NCBI RefSeq assembly: GCF_963675165.1
Contig: NC_087377.1
Location: 9,689,122 to 9,753,121 of the forward strand
Direction: 5' to 3'
DNA length: 64,000 nt
Source: Halichondria panicea
Taxonomy: Eukaryota; Porifera; Demospongiae; Suberitida; Halichondriidae
In this document: positions 1 to 11,747 of the stretch, piece after piece
Position numbering within the stretch: the stretch's first letter is position 1
Layout: each line of letters begins with the position of its first letter
Position numbers and translations under genes: made by a program
The notes under the pieces: generated by a model
The model's database searches: none
What the model was told of the DNA's origin: nothing
The model's input: the letters and a program-made list of their open reading frames with translations, nothing else

Positions 1-1137
1 TCGAGTGCTATACTTCTCTAGGCAACACCATCGGTGAGGACAGCAACGTCCAACCTCTTTTCAAGTGCCGTGTATCTACACTTGTATAGGAATTTCAAAC
101 CGGCAAGTTGGAATGTGTCTCTCTCATAGCCACTTCGTAAACGATCAAGAAACAGTTTATCGTGTACTATAAATTAATACTCTGACTATTATAAAATTCT
201 ATTATCATAATCGTACAGATTATCAACAATTTTCACCCGTTTGCTTATCTCATGCTAGTGTTATGAGTCAGCCACACTTCTTTTGATCTACATGCATGCT
301 ACCAACATTGAGTGACTTGCTTTTGGATATAATTACATGGGTACAGGGGTAGATCTACTATAAAATAATAATTAAATAGACTTAATAGTTAACATCTTGC
401 ACTGGACTGTACTTCCTCTACTCATTCTACCTCCTCACAGTCACTACTACTGTCTTAATATTCGCTTAATACACTTGCAGCATCAATATCCTCTCTGTTA
501 ATGCATAGATTCTCTTTTATCTATATCTGTCTCTGGCCAGTTCTGCCAACTCACTTACACAGCTGCTTGGTATAACCTCGATAATTCCCTAGGCGTTTAT
601 TTGGAACAAATTGCCTAATTTACGGAAACTAGTAAATTACCTCGGATATCCCCGTTACTATGATAGCTTCAAGCAGAATACTGGAATCCGGAAACGTTTC
701 ACATCCACGTCAGTACTGTATCATCTATGCTTGCACGTATACAATATATATTTGCATCTTCTTTATTGTTATTGCATCCTCTTAACAACAACATGTATCT
801 CACAATTTTAACACTGAGTCTTGCTTTACACAAGAGCTTTTTGCAGCCACCAAATCTTGCGGTTTTGACCTACCTGCACATTAGCCGATGTAAAAAACGG
901 TTCCGCACTCCCCACCAACTCCAAAGTTTGCATATCAATAGTTCAAAGGCTGATGCGAATTATGTCCAAAAATTGGGCTGTTCTATTGACGTATATTCAT
1001 CACTTTACAGCATGTCAAAGTGGGCATAGTTTACACAGCACACATGGTTTACAAGAGTTGACCACTTGTCCAAGTTATGGTAAGCTATGAAAACAATGCA
1101 CACAAAATTGTCAACACAACAAATTTAATACAGAATA
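1..1137. other. AT-rich stretch without recognisable gene
   Basis: No reading frame with family features, no RNA gene and no long inverted repeat was seen. Two small open frames (611-811, 727-1029) have low-complexity composition and no motif, so they are treated as chance. The downstream boundary is the first in-frame codon of the decayed CXC gene. Confidence 0.5.
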
Positions 1138-2067
1138 ATGAGATCTGCTAGAGATACTGGAAGAGAGTCGCGTCATGTAACTTCAGCAGTACATCCAGGC
1201 CGATCATGCGAAGAATGTGCTCTATGTAAGAAGAAAGACCTATCCAAGTATTCCCATCCCAAATCCTGGAAAGATCCTTCACTGCTGCAGCAACTCCAAG
1301 CCGCTGAGCCTTCTCTCAATGTACAGCCAGAAAGCTGCATCTGCTTGCTTTGTAGGAGGGATGTAAGCGATGTCAATGATATTAGCTTCTCACCTAGATG
1401 GAGAAAGAATACAGGTATCATAAAACTGATCTGTTATATTCCTAATTGTACGAACACTGACATTAAAGCCAAGTCAATCGATGCACAACAATTATCAAAA
1501 TTTTTCCCAGCGGGGCACAATGATGCTACCTTTTCTAACGAAAATGGAACTAACAATGTACCAATTTGCTCATATCACTACATGCAATGGTACAGGCATG
1601 CACACGCAACACATAGTGACTGCAAAACATGTGGAAAACATATTCGTAACTACAGCAGAAGCCGTCCTGTGCCAGAGCCAGTAGTACTCCAACATTTCCT
1701 AAATACTAATACTGAATTCAAAGGCACCTTTCAACCAGATGATCGTGTGTGTTATGCTTGCTATAAGTCTCATCTTATTGCTGTAAAGCACGTTAATAAT
1801 TTAGTTACGAGCACAGATGCAGACCTGACAGATCTACTTTCGGAGATAAAACAGAATCTTCCTAGATTGTCAGATGTTCGTACTTGGGAGAATGTAATAG
1901 ACTACGCTGTTCACATACTAGCTATTACAGTTGGTGAAGGCCTTCTAAAACAGACCGCATTTCTACTACCACAAGTGTATTTGAAATTTAAACTCGAACT
2001 AGATTCCATTGCTACAAAATCGGATATACAAAGGAAGACAAAGATCTTCACAGTCATACTTGGCTAA
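1138..2067 (+). pseudogene. N-terminal segment of the CXC gene, cysteine/histidine-rich
   Basis: 309 codons open. Visible metal-ligand pairs include CEECALC near residue 25, CICLLC near residue 68, an NC/IC..H pair around residues 100-145, CKTC near residue 162 and CYAC near residue 204. The spacing suggests several small zinc-binding modules but matches no single finger class I can name. It ends at a TAA where the neighbouring frame continues plausible protein, so the stop reflects a frame lesion rather than a natural C terminus. The start ATG follows an in-frame gap and was taken as the first available; the true start could lie further upstream. Confidence 0.6.
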
Positions 2068-2228
2068 GAAGCTCTCTTTCATCACTGCTACAGCATCACA
2101 TGGCTTACAGGTGTGCAATTCCAAAATATGTACACTAATATACCGCTATGGGGTGATCTTGTACATGCGCTTACCGTAGCTCTCGGGCAAGGAAACACAA
2201 ATGTACATGCTAACGAAGAAGATGCTAC

Positions 2229-4040
2229 ATGTACGCTTACACAAGTATTAATAGCAAGCTACATGCTCACGCTAACAAACTGATAACAGCTGACTCTGTT
2301 GAGCCACACACAATTGAACATTTTGATGTAGATGCATTTGTTGATAATCTTGACCTGGCAATATGGAAGGCTGCATGTCTAATAACACAACCGTCCAACA
2401 AGAAATTAACTTATGTCCGAAAAGTCAGAACAGTGTTTACTCTATGCCAGATACTGTTTACCATCAATCGCCAATGCTCTTTCCCCATGCACACACTCAT
2501 AACTGACGCTATTGACATTTGTGGAGGATCAATTAGATTAAAAACCATGCTAAATTGCTTAGGTGTTTGTGCAAGTAGTGAAACACATGCTAGGTATATG
2601 CAATACAGAGTCGAGATGAGGCAAAGGGAGGGACCACTAAATGGACACACACTGGATTGTCCTATCATTGTCTCAGCTGATAATTTAGACTACCAGCAGA
2701 GTTTCGCTCGTGTTTACAGTGGTAACCAAAGTATTGGCTGGCATGGTACAACTGTACAAATTTGCTTGTCAAGCTCCGAAGAACCCACACCAATAGAGAC
2801 AAATGTAGATCTCCCTCAGCCTACATGTAGCTACATGTGTAATTACGACGCTACTAGTCTTGTAAAAAGGCCATACTCAACACGTTCTCCACATAAAAAC
2901 CAAATTCTAAACTCTCCTAAACCGAAGAAAGCTAGACGAAGTAGAACTGGTGTTGAGAACCAAGCAATTGCTGCTGCTACCATCCCTACACAAGTACCAC
3001 AGATGCAAGAACTACAGCAAACTGATAAGCCAACCATGACAATGGAAAATTTTGAGCTACGAAAGGAAGAGAAAATGTCATTGGACATATTAGGTGAAAT
3101 CTGTGAGCAGTACATTGTGCTAAAATTGGCTAATGAAGAGAGCTCAAACTATCTAATCAGTATGCAAATGTACTATTGTCTCTCACAGAATGTACCTTCA
3201 CCCAATAAAACCTCAATAGTGTACTTCAAAGTTCTAGATGAGAAATGTGACGACAAAGAGACCCTACTTAGTATCATCAATGATCTCTACACAGAATTTA
3301 TACTGTCTGGTAAGAAGACACACGTAATACTTGAGGGCGACCAAGCTACCTACGAGAGATTACATTCAATCAGAGTAGAATATGGGAACGAAAGCAAATG
3401 GCTCATCTTATTCCCTGGGGATTGGCACTTCTTAAAGAATCACCAGGAGGTATTGCTTAAGATATACTTTGATGCAGGTCTGAGTGACCTAGCAAGATCT
3501 AGTGGCTACCTGCCAAGGTCATTAGGTACGAATTTCAAACGTACCCACCGGTTTCTTCTTGAATCATGGGAGGCCCTATACAGAGTACTGATGAGATACT
3601 TTCTCTCCAAACAAGCTCCCAGTGACTTCCTACAACAAGTATCTGCACTCTTGCAGAATGTTCCTCCATCAGAAAAGCAAGCGAACGCTCACAGAAACCT
3701 AAAAGAATTGATTGACACAATTAAAGAGATAGGTAGTGGTGCGTCTGACTTTAAAAGCTATATGAGCAATGAAGCAGAACAGAATCCCACCCTCAAGTTT
3801 TGGCTGCAATTCTTGCTCAGTGATTTTTTGGCATATCTTGCACTATACTTAGCAATGCGAAGTGGTAACTGGGAGTTAAGAATGGCAGCTATAAAACTGA
3901 TGGGACCTCTTTTTACAGCATTTGACAGGCCAAAGTACTCGAAGCTCATACCTCTTCATATAAAAGAAATGTTGTCTGTCCCTGCTGATATTCTCTCTTA
4001 CCTGAAAAAAAGCATGTTCACTGTTAGCATCCTCGGTTGA
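2229..4040 (+). pseudogene. Central segment of the CXC gene, ends at a nonsense codon
   Basis: 603 codons open. No catalytic motif recognised. Around residues 140-165 a stretch reads like a conserved core (DNLDYQQSF, then GWHGTTVQ), followed by a low-complexity basic linker at residues 215-240. The closing TGA replaces a sense codon: the same frame continues for 39 more codons with an IDEAHEMCINKDCKEYI-like stretch before the next stop at 4158-4160. It is therefore an internal piece of a larger protein, not an independent gene. Confidence 0.6.
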
Positions 4041-4609
4041 GCCTGTCATTCCATCGGTATTGATGAGGCACACGAAATGTGCATCAACAAGGACTGCAAA
4101 GAGTACATCACCAGACCATCAGCAGAAAACATGAGTCGCTTGCTTCATTTTTACCTGTAAGAGCAAAAGCGCTAAAAAATTTGGAATCACAAATTTTTGT
4201 GGGTAGCAAAGCAAAGCAGCCCGACAATCAAGTCACCAGTTTACATTAAATCCCCGACCAGAACAAGCTAATGACCTTTCTAACTTCAGAGAGATAGGTC
4301 TTATTACTCTCAAACAATACATTGACTACTACATTATAAGAACACCAAGTGTAAAGCCACCAAAACACAGAAAGGGGTTACTAACTTTCACCGAAAAACG
4401 TACTAGACAAAAGAAAGGCTCTCAAGTTGAAAGGGAACGAAAGCTTCAGCTTGAGGTGTGGAAAAAACGTGTTTCATTCACCGTCACAACAGGGATTAAA
4501 GACAACATGTCATACAAACAGTGCATTGAAATCCCAAGAGCAATAGCAACTACTGAACAAGGGTGCAAAGGCGAATATAACCAAGGTATATGAGAAGCGA
4601 TACAAGCAC

Positions 4610-6218
4610 GTGACACCCCCAATTATTACAACAGCACTAAAAGATGGGTGGTCACCAGATGCTGTCATTACTGAAGGCATGTTCCTAATAAACATCACCC
4701 CTTGGAGTTCCCACAGGACAATGGGGGACTATGCTGACTTCTTACTAAAACAGCACATCCTACCGCACTTCAGAAATTCATCAACAACTGAAGTTCACTT
4801 ACTGTTTGACGATCCAAACTGCCAACAGGACAGCCCGAAGTACTTTGAACGACTTCATAGAGATGAGATCAATCAGATTCCAGATGATCACAGCTGCAGT
4901 GGCTTCTCAGCAGACATGATAATACCTCCCAAGTGGAGACAGAATGTCATTAACTGCAGAAAATGCAAGCGACAACTAGTATGCTTTCTTTCTGAATACA
5001 CTCTTCAGAAAATCAGAAACAGACTTAAGCCTACACAACGATTTATAACAGCTGGAGGTTTTGACGGAGATATGGCAGAGAAGGCAATGTTTGTTACACA
5101 TCAAACACAACCCATGGTTGATGAGAGGCTAACAAGCAACGCTGAGGAGAGTGACACTAGAATATGGCTACATGTTCTCCATTCAGCAGGGACAAAAAAA
5201 AAAGCTTGTTCTAAGCCCTGATACTGATGTGTACCACATAGGACTGACGATCATTGCGGAAACACAGCTAGATGTTATTGTACGACTAAGCCCATTCAAT
5301 TCTATAGAACAAAGATTACTAGACTTACCAGCTCTTTTGACGAGCTTCAAGAACGACCCAGACTTGGCTGCAGTTGAAGAAAGCAAGATAGCACCAATTA
5401 TTCAAACATTATTTATTGTCACAGGTTGCGACTACATTTCTTTTTTCACTGGACTAGGAAAAACCACTTTTCTAAACACATTGCTTGAGTACGCCGAATT
5501 TATAACATCAAACACAACCAGCACACCTGGTACACTCACAAATGAGCACAATGGGTACTTATCTTTCTTGCGGCTAGTAGGGTGTGCTTATTTTAAGAAG
5601 CACAAGTCAGCATTCTTACCTTCATTTCCAACCCCAATGACCTTGTTCAACTCAGTCCAGTCAGCTAGCAATCACCAACGACATGAGCAATGGCTTGACC
5701 TTATACGAGACAGGATATGGGCGAGAATTCAGTACGAGGAGGACATGACACCCTCGCATGAAACATTACTTCGACATTGGAAGAGGAGTAGCTGGGTTTC
5801 ATCTGTATGGAACCAAGCAGCATCAAACCACATTGTACATCCACCACTAGAAGACTTCGGCTGGAAAAAGCCTGATCCAAACACCCTCATGATAGATTGG
5901 GACAGTGAAAGTAATGTGTCTAGAATCAGAGAACAAGTGGCGCTCGTTCGGAAAGGCTGTGGCTGTAAAACAGGATGCTCCTCATCACGCTGTAACTGCA
6001 AGAAACGTAACGGTTACTGTGGTCCTGGCTGCAAATGTACAGGATGCACTAACCTCCCTGTTGAAGCTCTAGCAGCAGAGCAAGAAGACATTGACAGTGC
6101 GAGTGATGAACAGTCGGACGTCAGCAGTGATATCGATGGTAGTCACTTGGACGTTGAAGTCAACCAACTCACGTGTGACATCTTTGGAGACTCTGAAGGT
6201 GAAGATTCTATAGCATAG
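4610..6218 (+). pseudogene. C-terminal part of the CXC gene: FEN/XPG-like nuclease region and CXC domain
   Basis: Two overlapping frames (4610-5221 and 5151-6218) joined by a slip in the A10 run at 5197-5206. Acidic motifs occur in the order LLFDDP (about 4803), EESD (about 5147), LSPDTDV (about 5213) and TGCDY..FFTGLGK (about 5428). The E..D, SPDTDV and GCDY..GxG order is what PIN-like/FEN-XPG nucleases show; the assignment is by motif only. At 5958-6047 nine cysteines in CxC and CxxxC spacing form a single tesmin/TSO1-type CXC unit, a known DNA-binding zinc cluster. The protein ends in an acidic tail rich in D, E and S. Confidence 0.7.
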
Positions 6219-6652
6219 GAGTAAGTTTCTGATTTAAACATAAACTGAGACACTAACTCTCATTAGTCAATGATTTTTATGATCTATATTACACACTTAC
6301 ATGCTGAAAACCACATGACACTTTCAAGTAGCATAAAATCTAGACCAACAATGGGAACAGCTAGATAGCTATTTTAAAATAGACCTACTTGAACAACATT
6401 AGCCAACTATAAAGTTGTGATCAGTTGCGGAACCAAAGTTACAGAAGCAGGAGGAAAGGCACCTACAACACACTTGTTCCACATACTGGCTTGTAGCTTC
6501 GCTCCAGCACAATTGCACACCTCAATCAGTAGCATGCAGCATAGCCTCGAGACCAGGTACCTATTGCATGTAATTAATTATAGGCGTGGCCGTCCACGCC
6601 CATGTACTATCTACTATTATATGAAGCTTTTTATAGCCTAGCTAGCTAGCTA
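6219..6652. other. Non-coding spacer after the CXC pseudogene
   Basis: No gene seen. A short GC-rich palindrome (ggcgtggccgtccacgcc, near 6583-6600) and a run of TAGC repeats (6639-6652) are the only structures. Confidence 0.4.
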
Positions 6653-7078
6653 GCTGTGGCCTTCTCTATGGTGTTGTGTTGAGAAGGCTTGCACATGAAG
6701 CCAGAAGAGGCTCTCATCTACCTCTATGATGGTTGGATGGTCGTGATGTTTTGAACTGGGTTTCTGACAGACTATGGCAAGTCTTTGACTTTGTGCTTCC
6801 AACTGCAACCATAGGGTCATCGTAGAGGTAGATGTGAGCCTCTTCTGGTTTCATAATAGTGTGCAAACCTTCTCGACAACACAATAGAGAATATAAGCCA
6901 CAGCTTCACAAGAGAGAGAGTTTAAAGACTTAAAAGGGTTTCTGACAGACTATGGCAAGTCTTTGACTTTGTGCTTCCAACTGCAACCATAGGACCATCG
7001 TAGAGAGCCTCTTCTGGCTTTAGACAAGTGTGTAAGCCTTCTTGACAACACAATAGAGGGCATAAAGCCACAGGAGAC
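6653..7078. repeat. Inverted repeat with a partial direct duplication
   Basis: The segment at about 6653-6735 is the reverse complement of about 6810-6905, giving arms of about 85 bp around a short spacer. The right half (about 6757-6905) is repeated directly at about 6938-7078 with small differences (loss of the GGTAGATGT stretch). Looks like a hairpin element that suffered a secondary duplication. No target duplication identified. Confidence 0.75.
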
Positions 7079-7218
7079 AAGTATTTGTTAAAAATAATAC
7101 GGAAAGAAACTAGTAAACAAACTAGTTTACGGTATAATTTTACAAAGGTTTACTAACGTGAACGAATCCCCATATTCTGGGAGACTCAGTTTGCGCATGT
7201 GCACTATCACCCATGCAA

Positions 7219-7260
7219 TAGAGACCAGGCCGTATTTTAATCGGCCTGGTCTCGAGGCTA
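7219..7260. mobile_element. 42-bp palindromic remnant with GAGGCTA end
   Basis: A 12-bp arm GAGACCAGGCCG is followed after 9 bp by its complement and then by CGAGGCTA. The composition matches the termini of the TAGCCTCGA family elsewhere in the window. Flanks CATGCAA and CATGCAG resemble each other but do not form a clean 9-bp duplication, so this is listed as a probable degraded member. Confidence 0.45.
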
Positions 7261-7409
7261 CATGCAGCACAGACGATACTCTCCATGTTTCTACAGTCAT
7301 TTCCTATCATGTGACTACTGACTGCTGATTCAAGCCCTCCAAAGTCATAGTGTTTACTCCCCAACATGACGTAATTGGAAATGCATATTTAAGTAACTAC
7401 CTTAGTTTT

Positions 7410-7447
7410 ACCATAGATAGTAAAGGGTTACCTTTACTATCTATGGT
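7410..7447. repeat. Near-perfect hairpin
   Basis: Arms of 17 bp (ACCATAGATAGTAAAGG and its complement) around a GTTA loop. It could be an isolated hairpin or the core of a small element; no conserved flank was found. Confidence 0.7.
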
Positions 7448-7826
7448 TTTACATGCAACTTCCGGTCTTTGGCCATTCGACTGGTACGTCTGTATATTAG
7501 TTGAGATCTGGTTGAGCTGTGTGGTGATCTACTAAGCTAAAGATGCAAGTGACATTAAGCCCTACAGTAAGTGTAGATACGCAATTAGATCATAATACTG
7601 ATTAATGCTGCTTTTCATTTTACAGATCCTCTGTTTGTTGGGGTGTCTTGCCTATTCTAGTAAGTCGTATTCATTTAATCACACCTAATTGCTAGTTAGA
7701 ACAGATAAAGTTAGTTCATACGGTACTGTGCTTCTAGCTAAATAAGGCCACACCAAATTAATCTTATGTTTCACGAATTTTCGGGGATTTTAACCGGCCT
7801 TGAATCGAGGCTATCCATGCACGTGA

Positions 7827-8056
7827 TACCGTATAGCGCGAAATTTTCGAGGCACTTATATTTCGTGGATTGGCCTCTAAAAGCCATTTCGTTGCACAAT
7901 GTTCGCAGAATGACTGCTTACCGGAAGCCACGCCTTTAGATCTTGCACGTTATAGCAGGTAAAGAACGATTTTTGTGGACTTAATTTTCGTGTAGGATTG
8001 CTAACCCACGAAATCCACGAAAATTAAGCCCCTCGAAAATTTCGCGCTATACGGTA
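7827..8056. mobile_element. 230-bp MITE, TIR TACCGTATAGCGCGAAATTT
   Basis: Terminal inverted repeats of about 26 bp begin TACCGTATAGCGCG and end CGCGCTATACGGTA. The interior has a further inverted pair (CCACGAAA around 8010-8025 against TTTCGTGG at 7859-7866). No coding capacity. A related terminus CTATACGGTA occurs alone at about 20672-20681. The outermost TA pairs are compatible with a TA target duplication but cannot be separated from the repeat itself. Confidence 0.8.
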
Positions 8057-8065
8057 TGTTGTACC

Positions 8066-8140
8066 TCCTCTGGGGGGGAGGCCAGTGCAGCTCAACTCAG
8101 CAAAAACGTATGACGTGGGCGGATAATTATTGCTCAATCA
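8066..8140. mobile_element. Partial copy of the 123-bp element at 9477
   Basis: Begins CCTCCTCTG, continues with a GTGCAGCT and CTCAGCAAAAACGTATGACG stretch and a GTGGGCGGATAA stretch that match the reverse complement of the element at 9477-9599. The distal arm is lost or diverged. Confidence 0.6.
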
Positions 8141-8606
8141 AAGTGTAATTAGGGTCTGTGACATCATAATTACTAAAGTCTATTTGCGTTGAGTTCGGCC
8201 CCGGTAGTTATGTGGTCAATTATGGCTTCATTTTATGCTTTATGTGGTTGACAGTCCATGCCAGGGACTCTTACATGGAAAATGCTAACTTTTAGCTGGT
8301 TGGAGCTAATCAGCTCTACAGCATAGAGATAGAAGCGCTTTCAAGGAATTCAATGGTATATGAAACTGAATTTCAGTGAAGTATGACAAAGTTATGCCAA
8401 CTTTATGACGGTCAAACTCAACACAAATATACTTTACCTCCGTAGTAAAAATGTGTTGAGCTGGCATGCTGTTTACTATGAAGTCAATGTAAACTAATGC
8501 GTTTTTGCAGCCTCTGCATTCTGCAATACAAGCGCTGTTATTCTAAAGAAAAGAAGTTTGTGAAATATTGAAATAAGAGCTACACAATGGTTTTTGTCCC
8601 AGAGCA
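8141..8606. other. Non-coding spacer
   Basis: No gene or strong repeat. A loosely inverted GTTGAGTTCGGC / TCAAACTCAAC pair (about 8188 and 8412) hints at an old hairpin element but could be chance. Confidence 0.35.
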
Positions 8607-8615
8607 TGCCGAGAG

Positions 8616-8893
8616 TAGATGGGCGTGCTCGTCCAGCCATAAAAGGTGGGGACGGGGTTTCAGCCTTATCTAGCATTCGTTCTGCTGTATCCCGTACTAA
8701 CTATGCCGCGCCTCTAACCACAGAGCTCAGCTTGCTGCAGAGAAGGGGAGGAGCTGGGATTCCAAGGAATGCATTACGTATAAGCAGTCTGCAATTTGAT
8801 TGGTGCTGCATGATTTTCTGCAGCAGAACGAATGCTAGATAGGGCTGAAACCCGTCCCCCCATTTTATGGCTTGGGACGGGCACGCCCATCTA
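8616..8893. mobile_element. 278-bp TAG..CTA element with near-perfect 9-bp duplication
   Basis: Ends are TAGATGGGCGTGCTCGTCC and GGACGGGCACGCCCATCTA; arms extend about 75 bp inward. Flanks TGCCGAGAG (8607-8615) and TGCAGAGAG (8894-8902) agree at 8 of 9 positions. Just inside the right arm lies GCAATTTGATTGG followed by a TGCTGCA/TGCAGCA hairpin (8804-8825), 68 bp from the right end. This module recurs at 25.9, 36.7 and 61.6 kb. No coding capacity. Confidence 0.8.
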
Positions 8894-8902
8894 TGCAGAG
8901 AG

Positions 8903-9467
8903 TGACTGTCAGTGAGCTAGCTATACCTACTATATACACAGTAAGTGCAGTATAGAGCAGTAGTAGTAGAAGGTAAACTACTACTCAAGGATGTACCACC
9001 AGTTGTCTGTCACTATAGTATTCTGTAAAGTTCTCTAGTATCCAGTCCAGTTGTCCCAGCATAGATAGAGGAGAAGGGGATTGGCAATGGAAGTGGTTCA
9101 CGTGATACTTCTACAATGAAGTCTATGTAGAGCTCAGAAACAATCCGTTTTCAGAGGAATGAACGACTCCCTGGTGGGAGTGACCCCCCGGTCATTCATG
9201 TGAGGGACTCCCCCAGGAGTGAATGACTCCCTATGCGCATGTTTGTTTGTTCTTGCCAATGTGATCCATTTCCAACAGGCCTCTCACAGATATCAGCCTT
9301 GAACTTGGTTGTATAATTATAGTGTAGTCACTACATAGTGCAGTCTTTTGAGGATGTACTTAGTAGCCGTCCGCTGAAATCTCTCAAAGTTAAATTTGGT
9401 GGGGAGTCATTCGTAACTAGTAGTCAGTGACCGGGAGAGTTTCCCGGGAAACTTATTGAGTCTAGTC
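8903..9467. other. Non-coding spacer with a GAATGACTCCC repeat cluster
   Basis: At about 9160-9235 the motif GAATGA(A/C)(C/G)ACTCCC and its complement alternate four times. At about 9066-9090 a fragment (GAGGAGAAGGGGATTGG) resembles the termini of the elements at 26434 and 47809. No gene seen. Confidence 0.4.
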
Positions 9468-9476
9468 ATAGTCAAT

Positions 9477-9599
9477 CAGAGGAGGCACGACAGGCGCGGT
9501 GCAGCTTAAGCAATAGTTATCCGCCCACGTCGTATGTTTTTGCTGAGAGTAATCAAGGCTAATTACTTCAGCTGCACCGCGCCTGTCGGACCTCCTCTG
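9477..9599. mobile_element. 123-bp hairpin MITE with perfect 9-bp duplication
   Basis: Arms of about 30 bp begin CAGAGGAGGCACGACAGGCG and end with the near complement. The flanks ATAGTCAAT at 9468-9476 and 9600-9608 are identical, which fixes the borders. It has no open frame. The 9-bp duplication would fit a Mutator-like transposase acting in trans; no source element is in the window. Confidence 0.85.
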
Positions 9600-9655
9600 A
9601 TAGTCAATGCATACTCAACTTTTCAAGGTATAATTATTGTCCGGATATTTATATG

Positions 9656-10175
9656 CCTCGAGGCGTAGCCGCACGAGGGATACGGTAAAGCTGACTGTGT
9701 GCCTGTGTGTCTATTCCAGCTGTAACTGCTCAACGGTTGTAATGCGACGAAAACTAACAGCTTCTATAGGCTTCAAGCCACATTCTCTTGGATTTTCATT
9801 CGTGGATTAGCAAACTAAATCTTCTTTCTCGAATTATGGCTAGTGGCTAGTTTGACTTACATCATTGAAGGCTGTTGCAGTCTCTTCAGAATCTTTCGTA
9901 GCATCATCTGTTCGCACAAACTTTCCATTCAACTTATGAGTTAGCCTTGCACTGAAGGGCCAGCTTTTTGTTAGCTACAAGAGTCAGAAAGAGCTGCTGA
10001 AGAAGCTAGCTTTTTTAGTAGCCATTATTAATTTTTGTGAACTTGCAGACATGCACACCCCTTATTCCTGGATGTAATGCGCATGCACGCTCAATACCAC
10101 GTGTAAGAAAATTCATTTTGAACCCCAGATTGTGGCAGAATCAATTTTCTTTTTTGTTGAGGTCTACAAACCAAC
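9656..10175. repeat. Interspersed repeat family A, copy 1
   Basis: Aligns over about 500 bp with 46146-46700 in the same orientation: shared landmarks are CGTAGCCGCACGAGGGATAC, CAACGGTT.AATGCGACGAA, GGATTAGCAAACTAAA, GTTGCAGTCTCTTCAGAATC and GATGTAATGCGCATG. A third, interrupted copy flanks the element at 26434. A short part recurs at about 23280-23330. No ends or coding capacity recognised. Confidence 0.8.
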
Positions 10176-10196
10176 CGTTTCTGATGCATGTAACTC

Positions 10197-10304
10197 TTTT
10201 TAGACTGCTTGTTATAGATACTACTTTCTGTGATTGAATTCTGTGATTAAACTCTTTTTAGACTGCTTGTTATATAGATACTACTTTCTGTGATTGAATT
10301 CTGT
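10197..10304. repeat. Tandem duplication of about 55 bp
   Basis: CTTTTTAGACTGCTTGTTAT and the 30 bases after it occur twice in direct succession with a 2-bp difference. Confidence 0.85.
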
Positions 10305-11139
10305 CTTTAATACTTATCTCACAGACTACTGACTATGCCTTTGACAAAGGTTTGCTCCCACTGTTTGGCTATACAGGCCATTTAAGACGATCAGTATGCA
10401 CTACAGTGCCTTTAGTCTATAGAGTAAATAAACGCAATTTGGTCTGTATTGGTACATATATAAATGTAAATATTTTGAGATTGGAGCATTTCTAAGAAAA
10501 TATGACGATACTATTGTGTTGGTGAACAAATTATCTAAAACTCATCCAAAAAGATTTCCATGGCAACCAAAGGTGGTGGGTATGTGGTGGTTTATATAAC
10601 ACCAACATTTTCTATAGTGGACAATCGCTTAGCGATGGCAATCGTTTTTGGCTAAGGTATGGAACTTTGGCACAACATTCCTGAATAGACATTATGCATG
10701 GTAACATATAGCTTACGTAAGTACAAGTACTGAATTATGGGGTATTTTGGGTGCCCTTTCGCTTAGCGATGGAACTCAAGCAAATTTGTCGGCTAAGGTC
10801 TAATTGTTTTTGCACTTTAATTGTTAATAAAATTTCTATCTTTTGATACAAAAAATGTGTCCAGAAATACTTTAGTTCCGGAGATATTTGATGTTACACA
10901 TCCCATTTTCACCTACAATAATTTCCCACTACAACAATTTTTGGGGAAATATTTTTGAATAATGTTGTAGCTTATTCATTCACTGCAATGGTATCAGCAC
11001 AATTTCTTAGAATGTTCCAGTCTTGAGATACATTTAAGTTGCAACTACTCACCCTATTGTGGTTTTACTCTCAAAGCTGAAGGCACTGTATTAACTGTGG
11101 ACACCCCTTTCTTGTGAAACAATCAAAGCACATTGCAAA
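10305..11139. other. Non-coding spacer
   Basis: No gene. A short phrase CGCTTAGCGATGG is found twice (about 10627 and 10759), both followed at about 25-30 bp by GGCTAAGGT, suggesting a weak old duplication. Confidence 0.4.
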
Positions 11140-11335
11140 TTATTTCCCTCTTCTATAACACTCTAATACTTTTAAACGAAAGCAAAAACATGGCGAGAGG
11201 CAGTAGCAAGCACACGCTTGCAACACTCGTTATTAAAGCACTGGAGTGTCCGTTGTAATTAGAACAACAAAAATTTCCCAAAAGAATGTCCGGGGTAATT
11301 AGAAGTGTCCAATAAATTAGAAGATATACGGTACC
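11140..11335. mobile_element. Right-end fragment of the CCGTATATCTTCTAA MITE family
   Basis: Matches the right half of the complete element at 29064-29463, including TTAAAGCACTGGA.TGTCCG, GTGTCC.ATAAATTAGAAG and the terminal ATATACGGTA. The left terminus is missing here. A further fragment (CTAATACTTTTGAGCGAAAG) lies at about 46945-47010. Confidence 0.75.
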
Positions 11336-11477
11336 TTAAGATTATCATGGCACAACAAAACTGTTGTTGTGCCATGCTGAGCTAGATCTGCTAGACTAAT
11401 ATAACTTAGTCATAATTATCATCTAGCAGGTATAATATTATAGCTACTAAGCTACCAGCTATCAGAGCTGCACACAA

Positions 11478-11560
11478 AAACAGACCCTCTAAAAAATACC
11501 TGTGCACAAAAACAGACTCTCCAAAAATAATACCTGTGCACAAAAATCAGAACCCCCCCC
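11478..11560. repeat. Short degenerate tandem repeat
   Basis: Three units of about 35 bp built on TACCTGTGCACAAAAACAGA, the last followed by a run of nine C. Confidence 0.7.
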
Positions 11561-11747
11561 CACAACACGTGCATATATAGAAGAGGAAGAGGGATTGGTA
11601 ACGGAAGCAGGGTCAAGATGGTCGTTCTTGTTCTTGGTTCTTGACCTTGGCTGAATATAACAGCTAGCGCTTGTGTTGTTCATTTGCTTGCTTGGAAAGT
11701 ATAAATATAATAGTGCAGCCAGCCAGTACATCAACCTATATAGTCGC

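Larger units (their letters stand above)
1138..6218 (+). pseudogene. Decayed gene: zinc-binding, FEN/XPG-like nuclease region, CXC domain
   Basis: One long, apparently intronless coding region of about 1,600 codons, broken by several lesions. Homologous-looking protein continues across them in shifted frames: a stop and two or three frame changes between 2040 and 2290, a TGA at 4038-4040 with the same frame continuing to 4160, a shift between 4160 and 4250, another near 4560, and a one-base slip in a run of ten A at 5197-5206. Parts in order are cysteine/histidine motifs, a long central region with no recognised fold, an acidic-residue nuclease-like region, and a CXC domain. From memory, similar large CXC proteins are expanded in cnidarians and sponges and may be transposon-encoded; that is inference. 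No terminal repeat or target duplication was found around it. Function cannot be assigned beyond probable DNA binding and possible nuclease activity in the intact ancestor. Confidence 0.75.
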
